Shown one piece after another: positions 46,501 to 54,999 of a DNA stretch of 64,000 nucleotides. Under the pieces are notes generated by a model that had not been told where the DNA came from, searched no databases, and was given only the letters and a program-made list of their open reading frames with translations. Position numbers and translations under genes: made by a program. Each line of letters begins with the position of its first letter. The first letter of the stretch is position 1. This DNA is from Lytechinus variegatus (lineage: Eukaryota; Echinodermata; Echinoidea; Temnopleuroida; Toxopneustidae). The DNA lies in contig NC_054743.1 of NCBI RefSeq assembly GCF_018143015.1, positions 27,279,934 to 27,343,933 on the forward strand, read 5' to 3'.

Positions 46501-49500
46501 AAATAATAATTAATTTATGTTTACTCTTTTGTTTTGCCTATTTCATAAGATGTACTCTCATAATATATATCGTGTATACAAATTCCATAAAGCCATATTT
46601 TCAGAAGATTTCCATAAATTCTTTGTATTCATAAGCCGCAGGAACAAGTATAGGGCTCATTGCCCGAAGTTCTGAATAAAAAGATCCATTAATATTCCTT
46701 TTTATTAAAGCGACAAGTAATTAGCGATGAGCAGTGGCGGATCGTGACCCGGAGGAGGAGACAAAGCATTGGGGGGGGGGGCACAGCATTGTTCACAGAC
46801 AATGCAGTGCCCCCCATGCTTTGTCTCCTCCGGTTCACGGTCTGCTACTGGCGATGAGTATATCCCTTCTGATAAAGAATTTTCCGAAAAGTGAAATTGA
46901 GAAAACTCCCCAAAGAGCCAATGTGGATGAACACAGCAAAAAAAGCACGTTGTTTACACCCGTCATTCTAACAAGTTGTTTAATTTTTTACAATTGTTTA
47001 AACTTTTAAACAACTTGTATAAAAGGTTTAAACAGTTGTTAAAAAGTTTTAAAAAGCAGTTGTTAGAGTGAGGGCTTAAACAACGTGCTTAGAAATTTAA
47101 ACAGCGGTTTTACAGTGAAGAGTTGTGTAATTTTGATTGTTTATGTTTTTATACGCCTTGATATTTAATCGTAGGTGAATGATGTACCGTTTTTTTATGG
47201 CACGAGACGTCGCAAGATGTCAAAGAATAAACCGCTTCATTCGTTTTCATACAATCATCGTCACGGAACTATATTGATTGCACCACTTTCTTGAAAAAAG
47301 ATATTGTTCAGAATTGCAGTTTCTCTTCCATTTGATTTTATGAATTGGAAAACGGTAAAAAAAATGCCTTCTCTCTGATCATGCGGAAATTGCAGTTTTG
47401 AATACTGTACCTGTCTGCATACTAAACACAAAACTATGACTAAATAGGGGCCCTGCCTATATCCAGTGACATCAGAAAGATCTTTGTCGTTATACTTAGA
47501 AAGGATAAGATTGAGTGTTTGGGGGTATAAAAGGGTTTAAAAAGTGTTTCAAATGTAACCAAAAAGAAAAGGTGTATTAAAATAAAATCACCAAAGAAAA
47601 GGTTTCGAGGAAGAAAATCTTTGAGAAAAATGCTACTTTCAGTGATTAAATCACAATATACGAATGGGGTTATACAATTCGTCCGTTCTTCTCATTATTT
47701 AAAAAATATTAGTGATTTCTGCTGCCTCAACATTGGGATTGGGGCTAACTTCGATCAGCATTCTGCCATTATGTTAGCGCCAATTACCAAATGTATTTTA
47801 TATCACAATGATGTGGGTCTAGTTTTGCGTAAAAGTACGTGTAACAGTAAAAAAGGCGAGGTTTTGTAATGAATACAGATAAACTCAATGTTGGCGGATA
47901 AGGAGGTGCTGTCGGATGTAGAATTTTTACATCCATATTTTTTGCGTTTTTTTAATATCCTCACATGCCAAATACATTATTGTCATATTCACACGAATTT
48001 GTTGATCTTTTTAAAAATATTTATTTGAATTTCTTTGATGTTGTGGCGTTGTGTTCTGAACCAATAAATGTGGCCGTATCATAGTTTCGATGTACGGTAT
48101 AAAATGAAAGGGGATATTGCCCACTTTCTCAAAACAGATACCATAAAGTTAATGAGCTCATAGGCCCGTATTCTGAAATCGGGTTTAAATTAAAAGACCA
48201 CGATCTATCTCTGTACTAAAATGATCGGAAACCAAACTTTAAAAAAAAATGTGTATGCTGCTTATGTTTACTGCGCTCTTTCCTAATTCTTTAATTTTTC
48301 ATGAAGACAACTGACTAAATGAGCTGTATCATCTGATCATACTACAAACCCCTATACTGTTAAGAGATTTATGACATAGGCTATCCATATTTAAACCACA
48401 ACTTTAGACCGGCAACAATGTCATAAGTTGTGTAAATGTGACAATAGTCAGATAGTTAGATGGTAAGGGTATATATATCTATCATTATTGTTGTCACTGT
48501 CCAGAGTGTGGGTGCACTCTTTCCATAGGGATATTTGGGATGTGTTCGTCTGTACAATGGTTGTTATCATTGTTACGTGTATACATTCACTCTGAATGGG
48601 ATGTGTTCGGACAATGACCGGAACAAAGGGCGTTAATCTATCCTTATGTCCACATATGACATTATTTTAAGAACTAAAAACCATGTGATAATGTTATTTA
48701 ATTGTCACTTCCCTTTATTAAACCGGGGGAAAGAATTAAATATGTGTGACGCGAATAACATTGCTTTGTGAAACATATACACGGTGGCGTTAATTTTACA
48801 TTTATTATCCACACATATACTTAAAACAATATTTTTTTTTTAATTCGATATGTTAGCTTAGCTTTATAAACTTACTTCCGATAAATGAAAGATCTATAAA
48901 ACAGTAACACCCCTTTTAATATTTACAAAACAATCGCTTGATCAAAGAATGTGAATTTCATGAGTTAAAAAGAATTTGAATTTCACGAGTTAAAAAAAAA
49001 AAATGATTTTACCTTACACAACAGGCCTAATACTGGCACGACTTTCGTGGGAAAATATAAATTTGAGTACAAACGAATAATCATTAATGAAATTTGAAAA
49101 AAATAATTTACTTGTATAGGTCTGTATATGCACAGCCAGGCTCGACGCGTTGTCTCCGTCATTGGACATTTCAAATGTGTTTTCAAGAGCCTGAGCAGAT
49201 TACGTTATGCTCCCATGCATGCATGAGACTAGTAAATCCTTACACAATTACGGGCTTAACGTAAGCCTAATCCCAAGTTGAACTTAAAGTCCTTGAACTT
49301 TGAAAATATATACCCTAGCCCTAGATAATAAATCGAAGCCTGTCCACCTCCACCCCCCCCCGTCCCGCTGTGTTAATGGCCTCATTAACCATAATAATTA
49401 TATAGACGTCCAATTAGCTGGATTCACTCAATACCTACACGTATATCAGAAATCAACAACACTAATTAGACAAAAAAATAATGTAACATAATTCTGAAAC

Positions 49501-52210
49501 ATTCTGCAACGATGACGCATATTATTTATAGATTCCTGTTCAGATTTTTTAATTTTAATTTATACATTATGATGGGGGCGATAGCCGAGATTTTACGTAC
49601 ACTTTCATAGTTCATTGCGCCCTCGACATTTCTGGCATATTCATAACCAGTCTAACAATAGTGAAAAACTTGATAGGTAAATATGACACGTTAATTAAAG
49701 GAGAATGAAACCATTGGAACAAGATAGCTTGTGTGAAAACAGAAAAATCAAAGAAACAGATCAACGAAAGTTTGAGAAAAATCGGACAAATAATGAGAAA
49801 GTTGTGAGCATCTGAATATTGCAATCACCACTGCTATGGAGATAGCAAATTGGCAATGCGACAAAGATTTGTGATGTCACTTGTGAACAACTCTCCCCAT
49901 TACTTTAGTATATATTTCACTTGAATTGCCTCTTTTATCACATCTATCCATAGATCATGTGTTCTTTCTACATGAGGGCATGTATTTTTCAAGAATACAT
50001 TATAGAGTTTGTATCATCATAAGAAAAAGCAAAAAGAGACATTTTGAGGGTATTTTATAGTTCACCAAAGGGAAAGTTGTTCATCAGTGACATCACACAT
50101 CCTTGTCGCATTGCCAATAAGAGGATCTCCATAGCGTTAGTGATTGCAATATTCAAATGCTCATAACTTTCTCATTATTTGTCCGATTTTCTCAAAATTT
50201 CTTTATTCTTATTCTTTGATTTTTCTGTTTCTAGACAAGCCTATTTGTTCCAAAGGTTTCATATTATGTTTGCAGCCAATTTACCTCAAGGAATGGACCA
50301 TTATCGCTCAAGAACCTACTGATCTGATTCGTATATGTTTTCGTACTGGCGAAGACTTTTGAAAATTCAATCGACCGTTGAACTGACAATAGTGTTTAAT
50401 TGTTAGAGCTTTTAATCCGATTTCACTTTTCTGGCAAGAGCGAAATGTTAAAACTTTCAGTGCTATCTCCCTTAAAGTTGTTTCGTCGCGAATGTACCGG
50501 GTTTTTTGTTTGGTACACAATTTGCATTAACAGGGATATAGGCTTACATGGGGTTTGAGTCTGAAATTTTACTGTTATAATGACAATGACAATTTAAAAA
50601 CAAAATTTCCTAAATAATGGTGATCCGTTTCACAAAAATAGCTATACGTCCACCTCTCATTTCCGAAGATAATTGTTGCATATAAACAACAACATATTGG
50701 CCATTTGAAAGAAAAAGGGATAGAGTGGCGGTAGATCAAAAAGTTGGAATCTACAACAGAACATTGTACAATACCAATAATGAACATGAAGAAATTGCTG
50801 TGTCAGTTGATAATAATGCTTTATCATCACGATCACCCCCCCCCCCATGTCTAGGCACGTACGTTGGGTTTGTGTATAAATGCTGTACGTTGACACAATG
50901 ATGCTTAGGTGAGAACGTTATCACAGAATACTTTTATAAAATCTCTGAAACATGCAAGTTTCAGGAATCATGATAATGAATTGGAAATTAATTGCTTCCC
51001 AACCTGGATGTACATAAAATAGATTAAGCATGATTGGGGATGTACTATATAGCCTTCTTTTTTTAATTCTAAAACAGCAAGTTAGACGCCTGTGATGATA
51101 CATCAGAATAGTAATGATATAGCTTGTGTAATATTTTAGGAATAATCCAGATTTTTTTGGGGGGTAAAAGAGATTTTATTTCTGAGCTCGTTATATTGAC
51201 TGGTGTTGATTTGCTAATATCCTAAACCAAAACTGTCATTTACATGTATGACTTTCAATCCCATATATTGTCCATGAACTACATATAAACTTGACCGGTT
51301 ACAAGTTTAATAGAGGAAACGCGAGCAAGTAGAATCAACCGTGACAATTGTAAGTTATGTCCATACAATTCCGGCTGCTAATGCAAATAACACAAAATCA
51401 TGATTTCATATAAAGAGACGTTTACTTTTGCTGAACTTTTGTATTTCCTTTTCTTAATCACATTACCATAAAACAAACTCTGATTTCCCTGTCGGCGCAT
51501 TTCCAGTTATTTCATTTCTCTTCCCGCCCAAATTATATTTGGATACTGTATACAGGGATATACTATACTTCGAATAAGATCATAATTTCCCCAAACGACA
51601 TTGTTGATATACAGAGGAGGTAAAACCTTAAACGAAGCACATTTGTGTTAACAAACTTTTCTGTTACTTTTAAGCGCAATTCATTCAAAATAATGAAGTA
51701 TAATATCAAAGAGAAATCCAACTTACAAAGAATTAAACATGAACTATGCTATAGATATCGAAATTGGTAAAGATTTCATGCTCTTCGTGACTTCCTAGAA
51801 GAACGTAAGATATTGGAATAACAAAGGTGACGTAGGTACAGAAGCAAGAGTGTATATATTTGTTATTCAGACTATATTCTCCAAAACAAAGGCAAGGAGT
51901 AGAATAAGAACATTAGTCAACATTGCTTGACGATTAAAAGAACAATCAACCAAAGAGATGGTGTTTGGTAAAGAATTAGTGTCGATGAAATTAGCTGTTA
52001 AAGTTCACCGATTCAAGTAATTGAAAAGACCCTAAAAAACTCACATGTCTTGAAAGCATCGGCCCCTTCGAGCTCGAGCATGACCACGTAGAGAACACCG
52101 AAAGAGTTGATGACGCCGAACACGACTCCATTCGTCCAGCAAGAGGCCAGGCAAACGATCCAACCCCAGCCGCCCTCGGGCACCGACGTCGGGACGCTAC
52201 GCCTCGTCAT
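24349..52210 (-). CDS. SLC16/monocarboxylate-transporter-like MFS protein (5 coding exons, complete)
   Basis: Coding exons in transcript order are 52045-52210, 28020-28681, 27381-27521, 26573-26798 and 24349-25055. They join in phase to 1902 bp (633 aa plus stop), all GT-AG. The product is a 12-helix plasma-membrane MFS carrier. It shows the MCT signature EGGWGW (12-17) entering helix 1, FKTSWIGA across the first exon junction, DKLGCR (78-83) in the loop 2-3 region, YFQKR..GVANGL (135-146) around helices 4-5, and GLGRLVSGFLSD (301-312) in helix 8. The 6-7 loop is acidic then Cys-rich, and the hydrophilic C-terminal tail is about 190 residues. The usual helix-8 Asp four residues before the Arg is absent, so proton-coupled monocarboxylate transport should not be assumed; it resembles orphan SLC16 members. 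The start is the first ATG after an in-frame TGA (52292-52294). Substrate is unknown. Confidence 0.9.
25299..25526. mobile_element. Host repeat E (copy 3), uninterrupted but internally shorter
   Basis: Ends cgaagcacgacggattcaag and gaatccgccatgcgtcgtag are inverse. The interior has ggtctttgtcgaaaa, gcagtttcgtcc, gagctgacgaaa and ctcattgtcatgaagggcat. It has no nested MITE at the centre. Confidence 0.55.
25565..25978. mobile_element. PIF/Harbinger-type MITE, 414 bp, in SLC16-like intron 4
   Basis: TTA duplication at 25562-25564 and 25979-25981. Terminal inverted repeats are AGGTGACCGCACACCTTACG and AGGCCACCGCACACCTTACG. No ORF. It lies between exons 5 and 4 of the transporter. Confidence 0.8.
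26573..26798 (-). CDS. SLC16-like transporter exon 4 (helices 9-11)
   Basis: The acceptor tttcattag lies above 26798 and the donor GCAG|GTGACT below 26573. It encodes residues 324-398 and the first base of Gly399: IAFLVIGVSTTLMPVIRNF and onward, through GPQRASQAIGSVLGL, ending SIPMMIGPPVAG. The GP(x)R(A/S)..AIG run is typical of SLC16 helix 10-11. Confidence 0.92.
27381..27521 (-). CDS. SLC16-like transporter exon 3 (helix 8 region)
   Basis: It is 141 bp, phase 0 at both ends, and encodes VKHVNDTLPEARAEVLIMCL through NPVYIQQ (residues 277-323). The acceptor is taatcgcag and the donor CAG|GTATGA. It contains Arg304 in GLGRLVSG. Confidence 0.9.
28020..28681 (-). CDS. SLC16-like transporter exon 2 (helices 2-6, central loop, helix 7)
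   Basis: The acceptor cactacag lies just above 28681 and the donor TTG|GTGAGT is at 28019-28014. It encodes residues 56-276, from the helix 2 start to FGYFVPFFHL. It contains the long intracellular loop (about 193-250) with an acidic stretch and six cysteines between residues 226 and 241. Confidence 0.92.
28894..29000. mobile_element. Short MITE, about 107 bp, in SLC16-like intron 1
   Basis: Inverted ends gtgttgtggtttcagggtac and gtgcagtggtttcacggtac, with internal complementary blocks (gaaaagggccaccc). It starts about 210 bp upstream of the exon 2 acceptor. Confidence 0.55.
29052..29209 (+). mobile_element. 158-bp MITE family, copy in SLC16-like intron 1
   Basis: Begins ggggaacgtttcatgaatgg, contains gttttatccgacaagtcctg and gttaccatggtgacagtgct, and ends ttgattaaacgctcccc. 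Confidence 0.7.
29995..30889. mobile_element. PIF/Harbinger-type foldback element, 895 bp, dense in TACG/CGTA
   Basis: TAA duplication at 29992-29994 and 30890-30892. The inverted ends start AGGCGCTGTCACACCTTGGC on both sides and match through gcgttttagacagcgtatgc. The whole interior is packed with acgtatg, catacg and ttacgt variants. The ends resemble the 220-bp MITE at 4982 (AGGC....GTCACACC). Confidence 0.85.
31125..31200 (-). repeat. SINE fragment with tRNA B-box and CCCGTGAGCAAGGCA-type core
   Basis: On the minus strand: ggttcgatccccgaccacgg, then cacctacgcccgtgagcaag and gcataggtgc. The gagcaaggca motif is common in animal SINE bodies. Confidence 0.45.
31605..31700 (+). repeat. tRNA-like SINE head
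   Basis: gtgtggtctagtggttttat, then aaggttgtggattcgaattc and tagctcggcca. A-box and B-box spacing resembles tRNA, with T-rich decay in the anticodon region. Confidence 0.5.
32746..33021. mobile_element. MITE with double palindromic arms, about 276 bp
   Basis: Each arm contains its own palindrome: gagttacgattgat/atcaatcgtaactc at left and a matching one at right (ttgcaattgatcggatcaat). The outer ends cccgtcttacaaagagt and actctttgtaagacggtgcc are inverse. The ends resemble the GGGC..CGTAACACAAAG family. Confidence 0.68.
34639..34690. repeat. (GT)n microsatellite
   Basis: gtgtgtgtgtgtgtgtgtgc followed by interrupted gtgtgag and ggtgtgtgt. Confidence 0.9.
34907..35490. mobile_element. Long-inverted-repeat element, 584 bp (family B), TTAA-flanked
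   Basis: TTAA at 34903-34906 and 35491-35494. The arms are AGGGATGGTCCGGGCTGAAA and AGGGACGGTCCGGGCTGAAA, running inward through tcatcaaaatcggat, aataacaaagttattgaa and tgaatattcattaggtgggc. TTAA flanks fit Kolobok- or piggyBac-like targets, though a mutated TWA duplication is also possible. Confidence 0.8.
37185..37735. mobile_element. Decayed long-inverted-repeat element (family D)
   Basis: Left aggtgaaaggtggtagtcca and right aatcacctttagcctgaaac frame weakly matching arms. Both have the shared core (tttctttaaaatcgtacaag at left; atcagatttcgatgaaattt at right). It is older than families A and B. Confidence 0.55.
38480..38745. mobile_element. Right-half fragment of family A in SLC16-like intron 1
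   Basis: It shares aaaagaaatagtgagtgg, gacgtcatca, gcgaaactttaaaatgtcat and ttacatccgattttgatgaa with the right arm at 7.5-7.78 kb. The end has decayed (ttaacctttaaaag). Confidence 0.7.
39402..39690 (+). repeat. tRNA-derived SINE (copy 2), in SLC16-like intron 1
   Basis: Nearly identical to copy 1 over the first 120 bp (gcgttgtggcccagtggatt, gtcgtgggttcgaatcccag, ccttcagcaagaaattt). It then diverges into a different 3' part (cccgctgggagaacagtttt) and ends in (att)n. Confidence 0.8.
39881..40037 (+). mobile_element. 158-bp MITE family, copy in SLC16-like intron 1
   Basis: Begins ggggagcgtttcatgaaagg, contains gttttatccgacaagtcctg, gttaccatagtaacagtgct and ccaatcagaatcaagg, and ends gttgatgaaacgcccccc, running into a C-run. 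Confidence 0.72.
40300..40398. repeat. Short repeated phrase A(A)ACTTGTTTAGGG
   Basis: aacttgtttaggggcc, aaaacttgtttagggggc and aaactcgtttagg occur within 100 bp. The phrase is split by the hAT element and resumes as cgtttaggggtc at 41887. Confidence 0.6.
40399..41886. mobile_element. Non-autonomous hAT-type transposon, 1488 bp, with internal tandem array
   Basis: Exact 8-bp target duplication CGTTTAGG at 40391-40398 and 41887-41894. The ends are inverted: CAGTGGCGTA at left and TACGCCACTG at right, both followed inward by G- or C-rich runs and gtgcccccc. CAGTGG ends with 8-bp duplications are typical of hAT. There is no transposase reading frame. Most of the interior is a tandem array with GCGCTTCGCGC cores. 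Confidence 0.88.
40911..41830. repeat. Tandem array of about 115-bp units in a three-unit higher-order pattern
   Basis: The core gctcgcgcttcgcgctcgc or a variant begins at about 40911, 41024, 41134, 41254, 41367, 41485, 41600, 41710 and 41807. Every third unit is most alike (catttggtta after 40911 and 41254; ggcactcgcattagatgac after 41134 and its relative at 41485), giving a period of about 345 bp. Confidence 0.8.
42060..45180. other. Interior of SLC16-like intron 1
   Basis: Contains poly-G/C runs (about 42368, 42789) and the (GAT)n tract. No exon or complete element recognised. Confidence 0.5.
43448..43675. repeat. (GAT)n/(ATG)n microsatellite, about 230 bp
   Basis: An imperfect run of atgatg with scattered ggtgat, gattat and gatgac. 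It keeps all six frames open, so the Met-rich and Ile-rich reading frames over it are not genes. Confidence 0.95.
45182..45207. repeat. Short hairpin
   Basis: ccatggaccta and taggtccatgg are 11-bp perfect arms. A related catggacctaggtcc lies at 44755-44769. Confidence 0.55.
45235..45681. mobile_element. Host repeat E (copy 2), interrupted by a 158-bp element
   Basis: Inverted ends gcacgacgaactcaagaaca and gcacgacgccatcaagaaca. The interior matches 16400-16850, but the interrupting element is a different family (45359-45516). Confidence 0.65.
45359..45516. mobile_element. 158-bp MITE of the GGGC(C)CCGTAACACAAAG family, nested in host repeat E
   Basis: Inverted ends gggcgccgtaacacaaaggt and gggtcccgtaacacaaaggt, then ttagcgattaatcgctaa and, inverted, ttagcgattgatcgctaa. 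The centre has ccaatcaagatc and gcgcattttgctgagtagac. Confidence 0.75.
46732..46850. mobile_element. hAT-type MITE, 119 bp, with 8-bp target duplication
   Basis: GCGATGAG flanks both sides (46724-46731 and 46851-46858). The arms are near-palindromic: CAGTGGCGGATCGTGACC at left against the reverse complement of ggttcacggtctgctactg. Shared inner arms ggaggagacaaagcat surround a G-run and a short loop. No coding capacity. Confidence 0.85.
46932..47117. repeat. Inverted-repeat element built of GTTTAA/TTAAAC words
   Basis: Left cacagcaaaaaaagcacgtt and right aacaacgtgc.....tacagtg are inverse. The interior is packed with acaacttgttt and gtttaaac words. The terminal cac(a/t)g(c/t)aaaa resembles the GGTGTTA family, so it may be a relative with a different internal word. 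Confidence 0.55.
47120..49690. other. Interior of SLC16-like intron 1
   Basis: AT-rich sequence with no recognised gene, tandem array or well-formed inverted repeat. Confidence 0.45.
49699..50270. mobile_element. Long-inverted-repeat element (family C), right end eroded
   Basis: It starts after TTAA with aggagaatgaaaccattgga. The right arm has the inverse (ttgttccaaaggtttcat) and the paired blocks agaaaaatcggacaaataat and attatttgtccgattttctc. Inner pair gcaatcacc and gattgc, and caaatgctcataactttctc. The last bases of the right terminus are lost. Confidence 0.7.
50280..52040. other. 5' end of SLC16-like intron 1
   Basis: AT-rich; one C-run near 50.84 kb. No exon or element recognised. Confidence 0.45.
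52045..52210 (-). CDS. SLC16-like transporter coding exon 1 (MCT signature)
   Basis: It encodes MTRRSVPTSVPEGGWGWIVC and onward, to DAFKT plus one base. The donor ACAT|GTGAGT lies at 52044-52039. Joining to exon 2 makes the Ser of KTSWIGA, which matches the conserved ETSWI-type turn of MCT proteins and supports a direct junction despite the very long intron. Confidence 0.9.
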
Positions 52211-53039
52211 TGTCACCTTAATCGAGCTCAAAATAAGATCAGATCGTGTTCGAGGTCGACGATGACCCGTACACACTTTCGGAGTCCTTAATCACCTCCT
52301 TTGATATTTTGTGCGGACTTCGGTCGAGATGAAACAACTCAAAGTTGTAAGGTCATGAAATGATTCTGTACAACTCGATGACACAAGTTCCAAGTATGAC
52401 TATGAGGATGAATACACTTCGACCTCTGTTCGATACTGCCAGACCGTCAGATCCTTGGTGGTCCAGTTCTTCAAATAACCTTTGGAAGCTTGTGAGATGT
52501 CCAGCGTACATTATCCTTGGAATGCAGTCTGAATAGTCACATGTAGTTGTTTCACTTATTTTGGTGCTGTTCTTGGTGACAGCAATATCATGTTTGAACT
52601 CCTTCAAAAATTAATAAAAGTTTGGAAGAGAAATGGAAGTTTCAAATAAGTCATGTGCCGTCCGCTGGGCTTGTAAAGGCCGGGAAGGAGGCTGGTATAC
52701 GGAAGAATAAGGAAGAATGTCTTTTTTTCTTATGACGCACTCCACGTTGCTTCCTTTCTTCATGGAATGACAAACTTGTCGCGACTAACGATTCTATCTC
52801 TGTCAAAATGATAACAATATTTGCTTTTGGTCAAAGTACATCTTATCAGATATCAAATCGACTTTTGACACTAGCCGCCGCCTCCAACCGGCCAGCAATT
52901 GTCACCTCCCCCGAACCTTGCCCGCCGGCTTGCCCGTGCGTTACTGTACGGGTGATACTTGTATGAACGAGAATGCGTTCATATATGCAGTGGAATAGTA
53001 CTGTGTTTATCTCGGTCAGCTGGGTCACAGCTGATCGCT

Positions 53040-53105
53040 GGTACTGTGATGCAATACTGAAAATGCGCATGCGCATTTATGACGTGCAGCATTGTGACGT
53101 ACATG
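53040..53105 (-). promoter_or_regulatory. Candidate promoter cluster: NRF1-type palindrome and two CRE half-sites
   Basis: TGCGCATGCGCA at 53064-53075 is a perfect NRF1-type palindrome. TGACGT occurs at 53080-53085 and again at 53095-53100. The cluster lies about 0.85 kb upstream of the SLC16-like start codon, in a locally GC-richer patch (52.86-53.1 kb). A TSS here with a 5' UTR of several hundred bases is plausible. Confidence 0.4.
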
Positions 53106-54075
53106 TAGTTGAAATCTGAGATATGCACTCTCGATCTCGAGCGAAAGACCTTCGTTGTATTTGCTGCATGCATGCATGAAACAAAGAAAAAGTTAGCGTA
53201 AATGAAATACAAAGCTTTGTTTGACCAGGGAGTCGTGAGGAGACAATGAAGTCGTTCCAATGTCGTTCCAAAGTCCAAAAAATAACGAAACTGAGATCCA
53301 ATCAAGTCCCTTGAAATTTGTTTATATATACTTTTTCCCTTTCACTGTTGGCCAAAAACGCAAAGACGTGGACAGATAAACTTTGCTGAAATAATACTAA
53401 TATCATTATTATTGCATGTAACATGGAAGAAAAAAATGAATTTCAAAAGTTCTCATCGATTTTCATAACAATCACCACTCTAATGTCTCATATTCTTTTC
53501 TTCCTTTTTTTTTGCTACAATGACTAAAATATCTTTTCACCTAGTGCGACCCGTAGACATGTTTTCTATCCTTTTTTAAGGTCTATATAAAACCAACTGA
53601 AACAGTTCCTACATAATTATAGCCATATTCATATCCAGTGCAAAATGCATTCACTATCATACAGTAACCGTTGGAGACAGGGTCGATTATGCATAGTCAT
53701 GACCAACATCAAATAGGGCAAGTTATTCTCACCGAGTGAATGTAGACGAGGTCTCCAAAATAGACTACCAACTAAAGCGGACACGTGAAAAGTAGGTCGT
53801 GAAGCATGAAGCCTTGCAACAATGTAAATACCATGGAAATATTGATCGTGATTGGATGCCGAGCATTGTTGCCAAGGTAATTGCCAGATTTGCAACTATT
53901 TTATGAAACGGCCCCCTGGTGTACTGAATTTTGTCATCTTATCCAGTCTTTAATGAAATAACGTACTATTCAGGCGCGGGGGTTATTGAAAACCAAACAC
54001 ATTGATTCCATAGGGGAAGTTCTTCTTGGTGATAAGCAGCAGACAATTAACAAATATTATACAATTAATGCACAT

Positions 54076-54203
54076 TTATGAGTGTGTTATGACGATGCAG
54101 CACACTCGAGGGTATTTACAATTATGCGAAAGCAAGAGGCGCTTGCGCCGAGTGCTTTTGCATAATATTGTGAATGCCCGAGAGTTGCTCGCATCGTCAC
54201 TAA
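54076..54203. repeat. Long hairpin, about 128 bp
   Basis: gttatgacgatgcagcacac and gttagtgacgatgcgagcaa (from the right) open the arms. They continue through tcgagggtatttacaattat and gcgaaagca, and close at gaggcgcttgcgccgag. Likely a small foldback element. Confidence 0.6.
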
Positions 54204-54999
54204 CATCACAAATCTTAAAATGTGCATTGTTTTATAAAACGGGTCGGCAAATGAATTTTTCATGGAAATCTTGTTTAAATCTCTCCAACTTGTGTACGAT
54301 CGCTCAGACGAAGAGATCACAAGACTGTCAATTATGACATCACAGGCGTATCTAATATGCGCTCATAAGTAAGCGCATCAAAATACTAGCCAGCCGGCCT
54401 CTTTTAATGAACGCGTATCAGTTTTTACGTGCTATTGGAACTAATGCTGCACAAAAATTGCACAGTGCATTGCGCTGCACGAAAAATGCACAGTGCTGCA
54501 CGAAAAATGCACGACTGGAAGGTTGCGCATAATTAAAGCATGAACACGTGACTTGAATACGCACTCACTATTGGCTACATCCTTGAACCCGTTTTATAAA
54601 ATACAATGAATGTTTATTAACAGTCCTTCAGGAAAATTCATACACTCTTAAAATCAATGGAATTAAAATGAATAAACAACGGCTGTGTGAATGACAAACC
54701 AAACATGGAAGAATAAAAACAAAAAATCAATTAAAAGCTTATATTCACTTTCAGAGCTAAGAAATAATAAAACCGATGCATAGGGGCCAAATCGGGGGGG
54801 GGGTGTAACTTCCATCAAGAGTGGGCCCCCAAGCCCCACAAATGCCAGTGAGGGGTGGGGTGGTAGTAGAGTTGTAAGTATATACTTAATCTATTTCTAC
54901 TGCCATACTTGATTTTGATTGGCTGCTGAGCCCTGTTGCCATGGTAGTTACCACATAGGCAGGGTTATTATAGTGGTAATCATAACGGAAGTGATTAAT

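Noticed and set aside
52353-52607. 84-codon minus-strand frame upstream of the transporter start
   Set aside because: Not in frame with the transporter and has no recognised domain. It is probably 5' non-coding sequence, though an upstream exon cannot be excluded.
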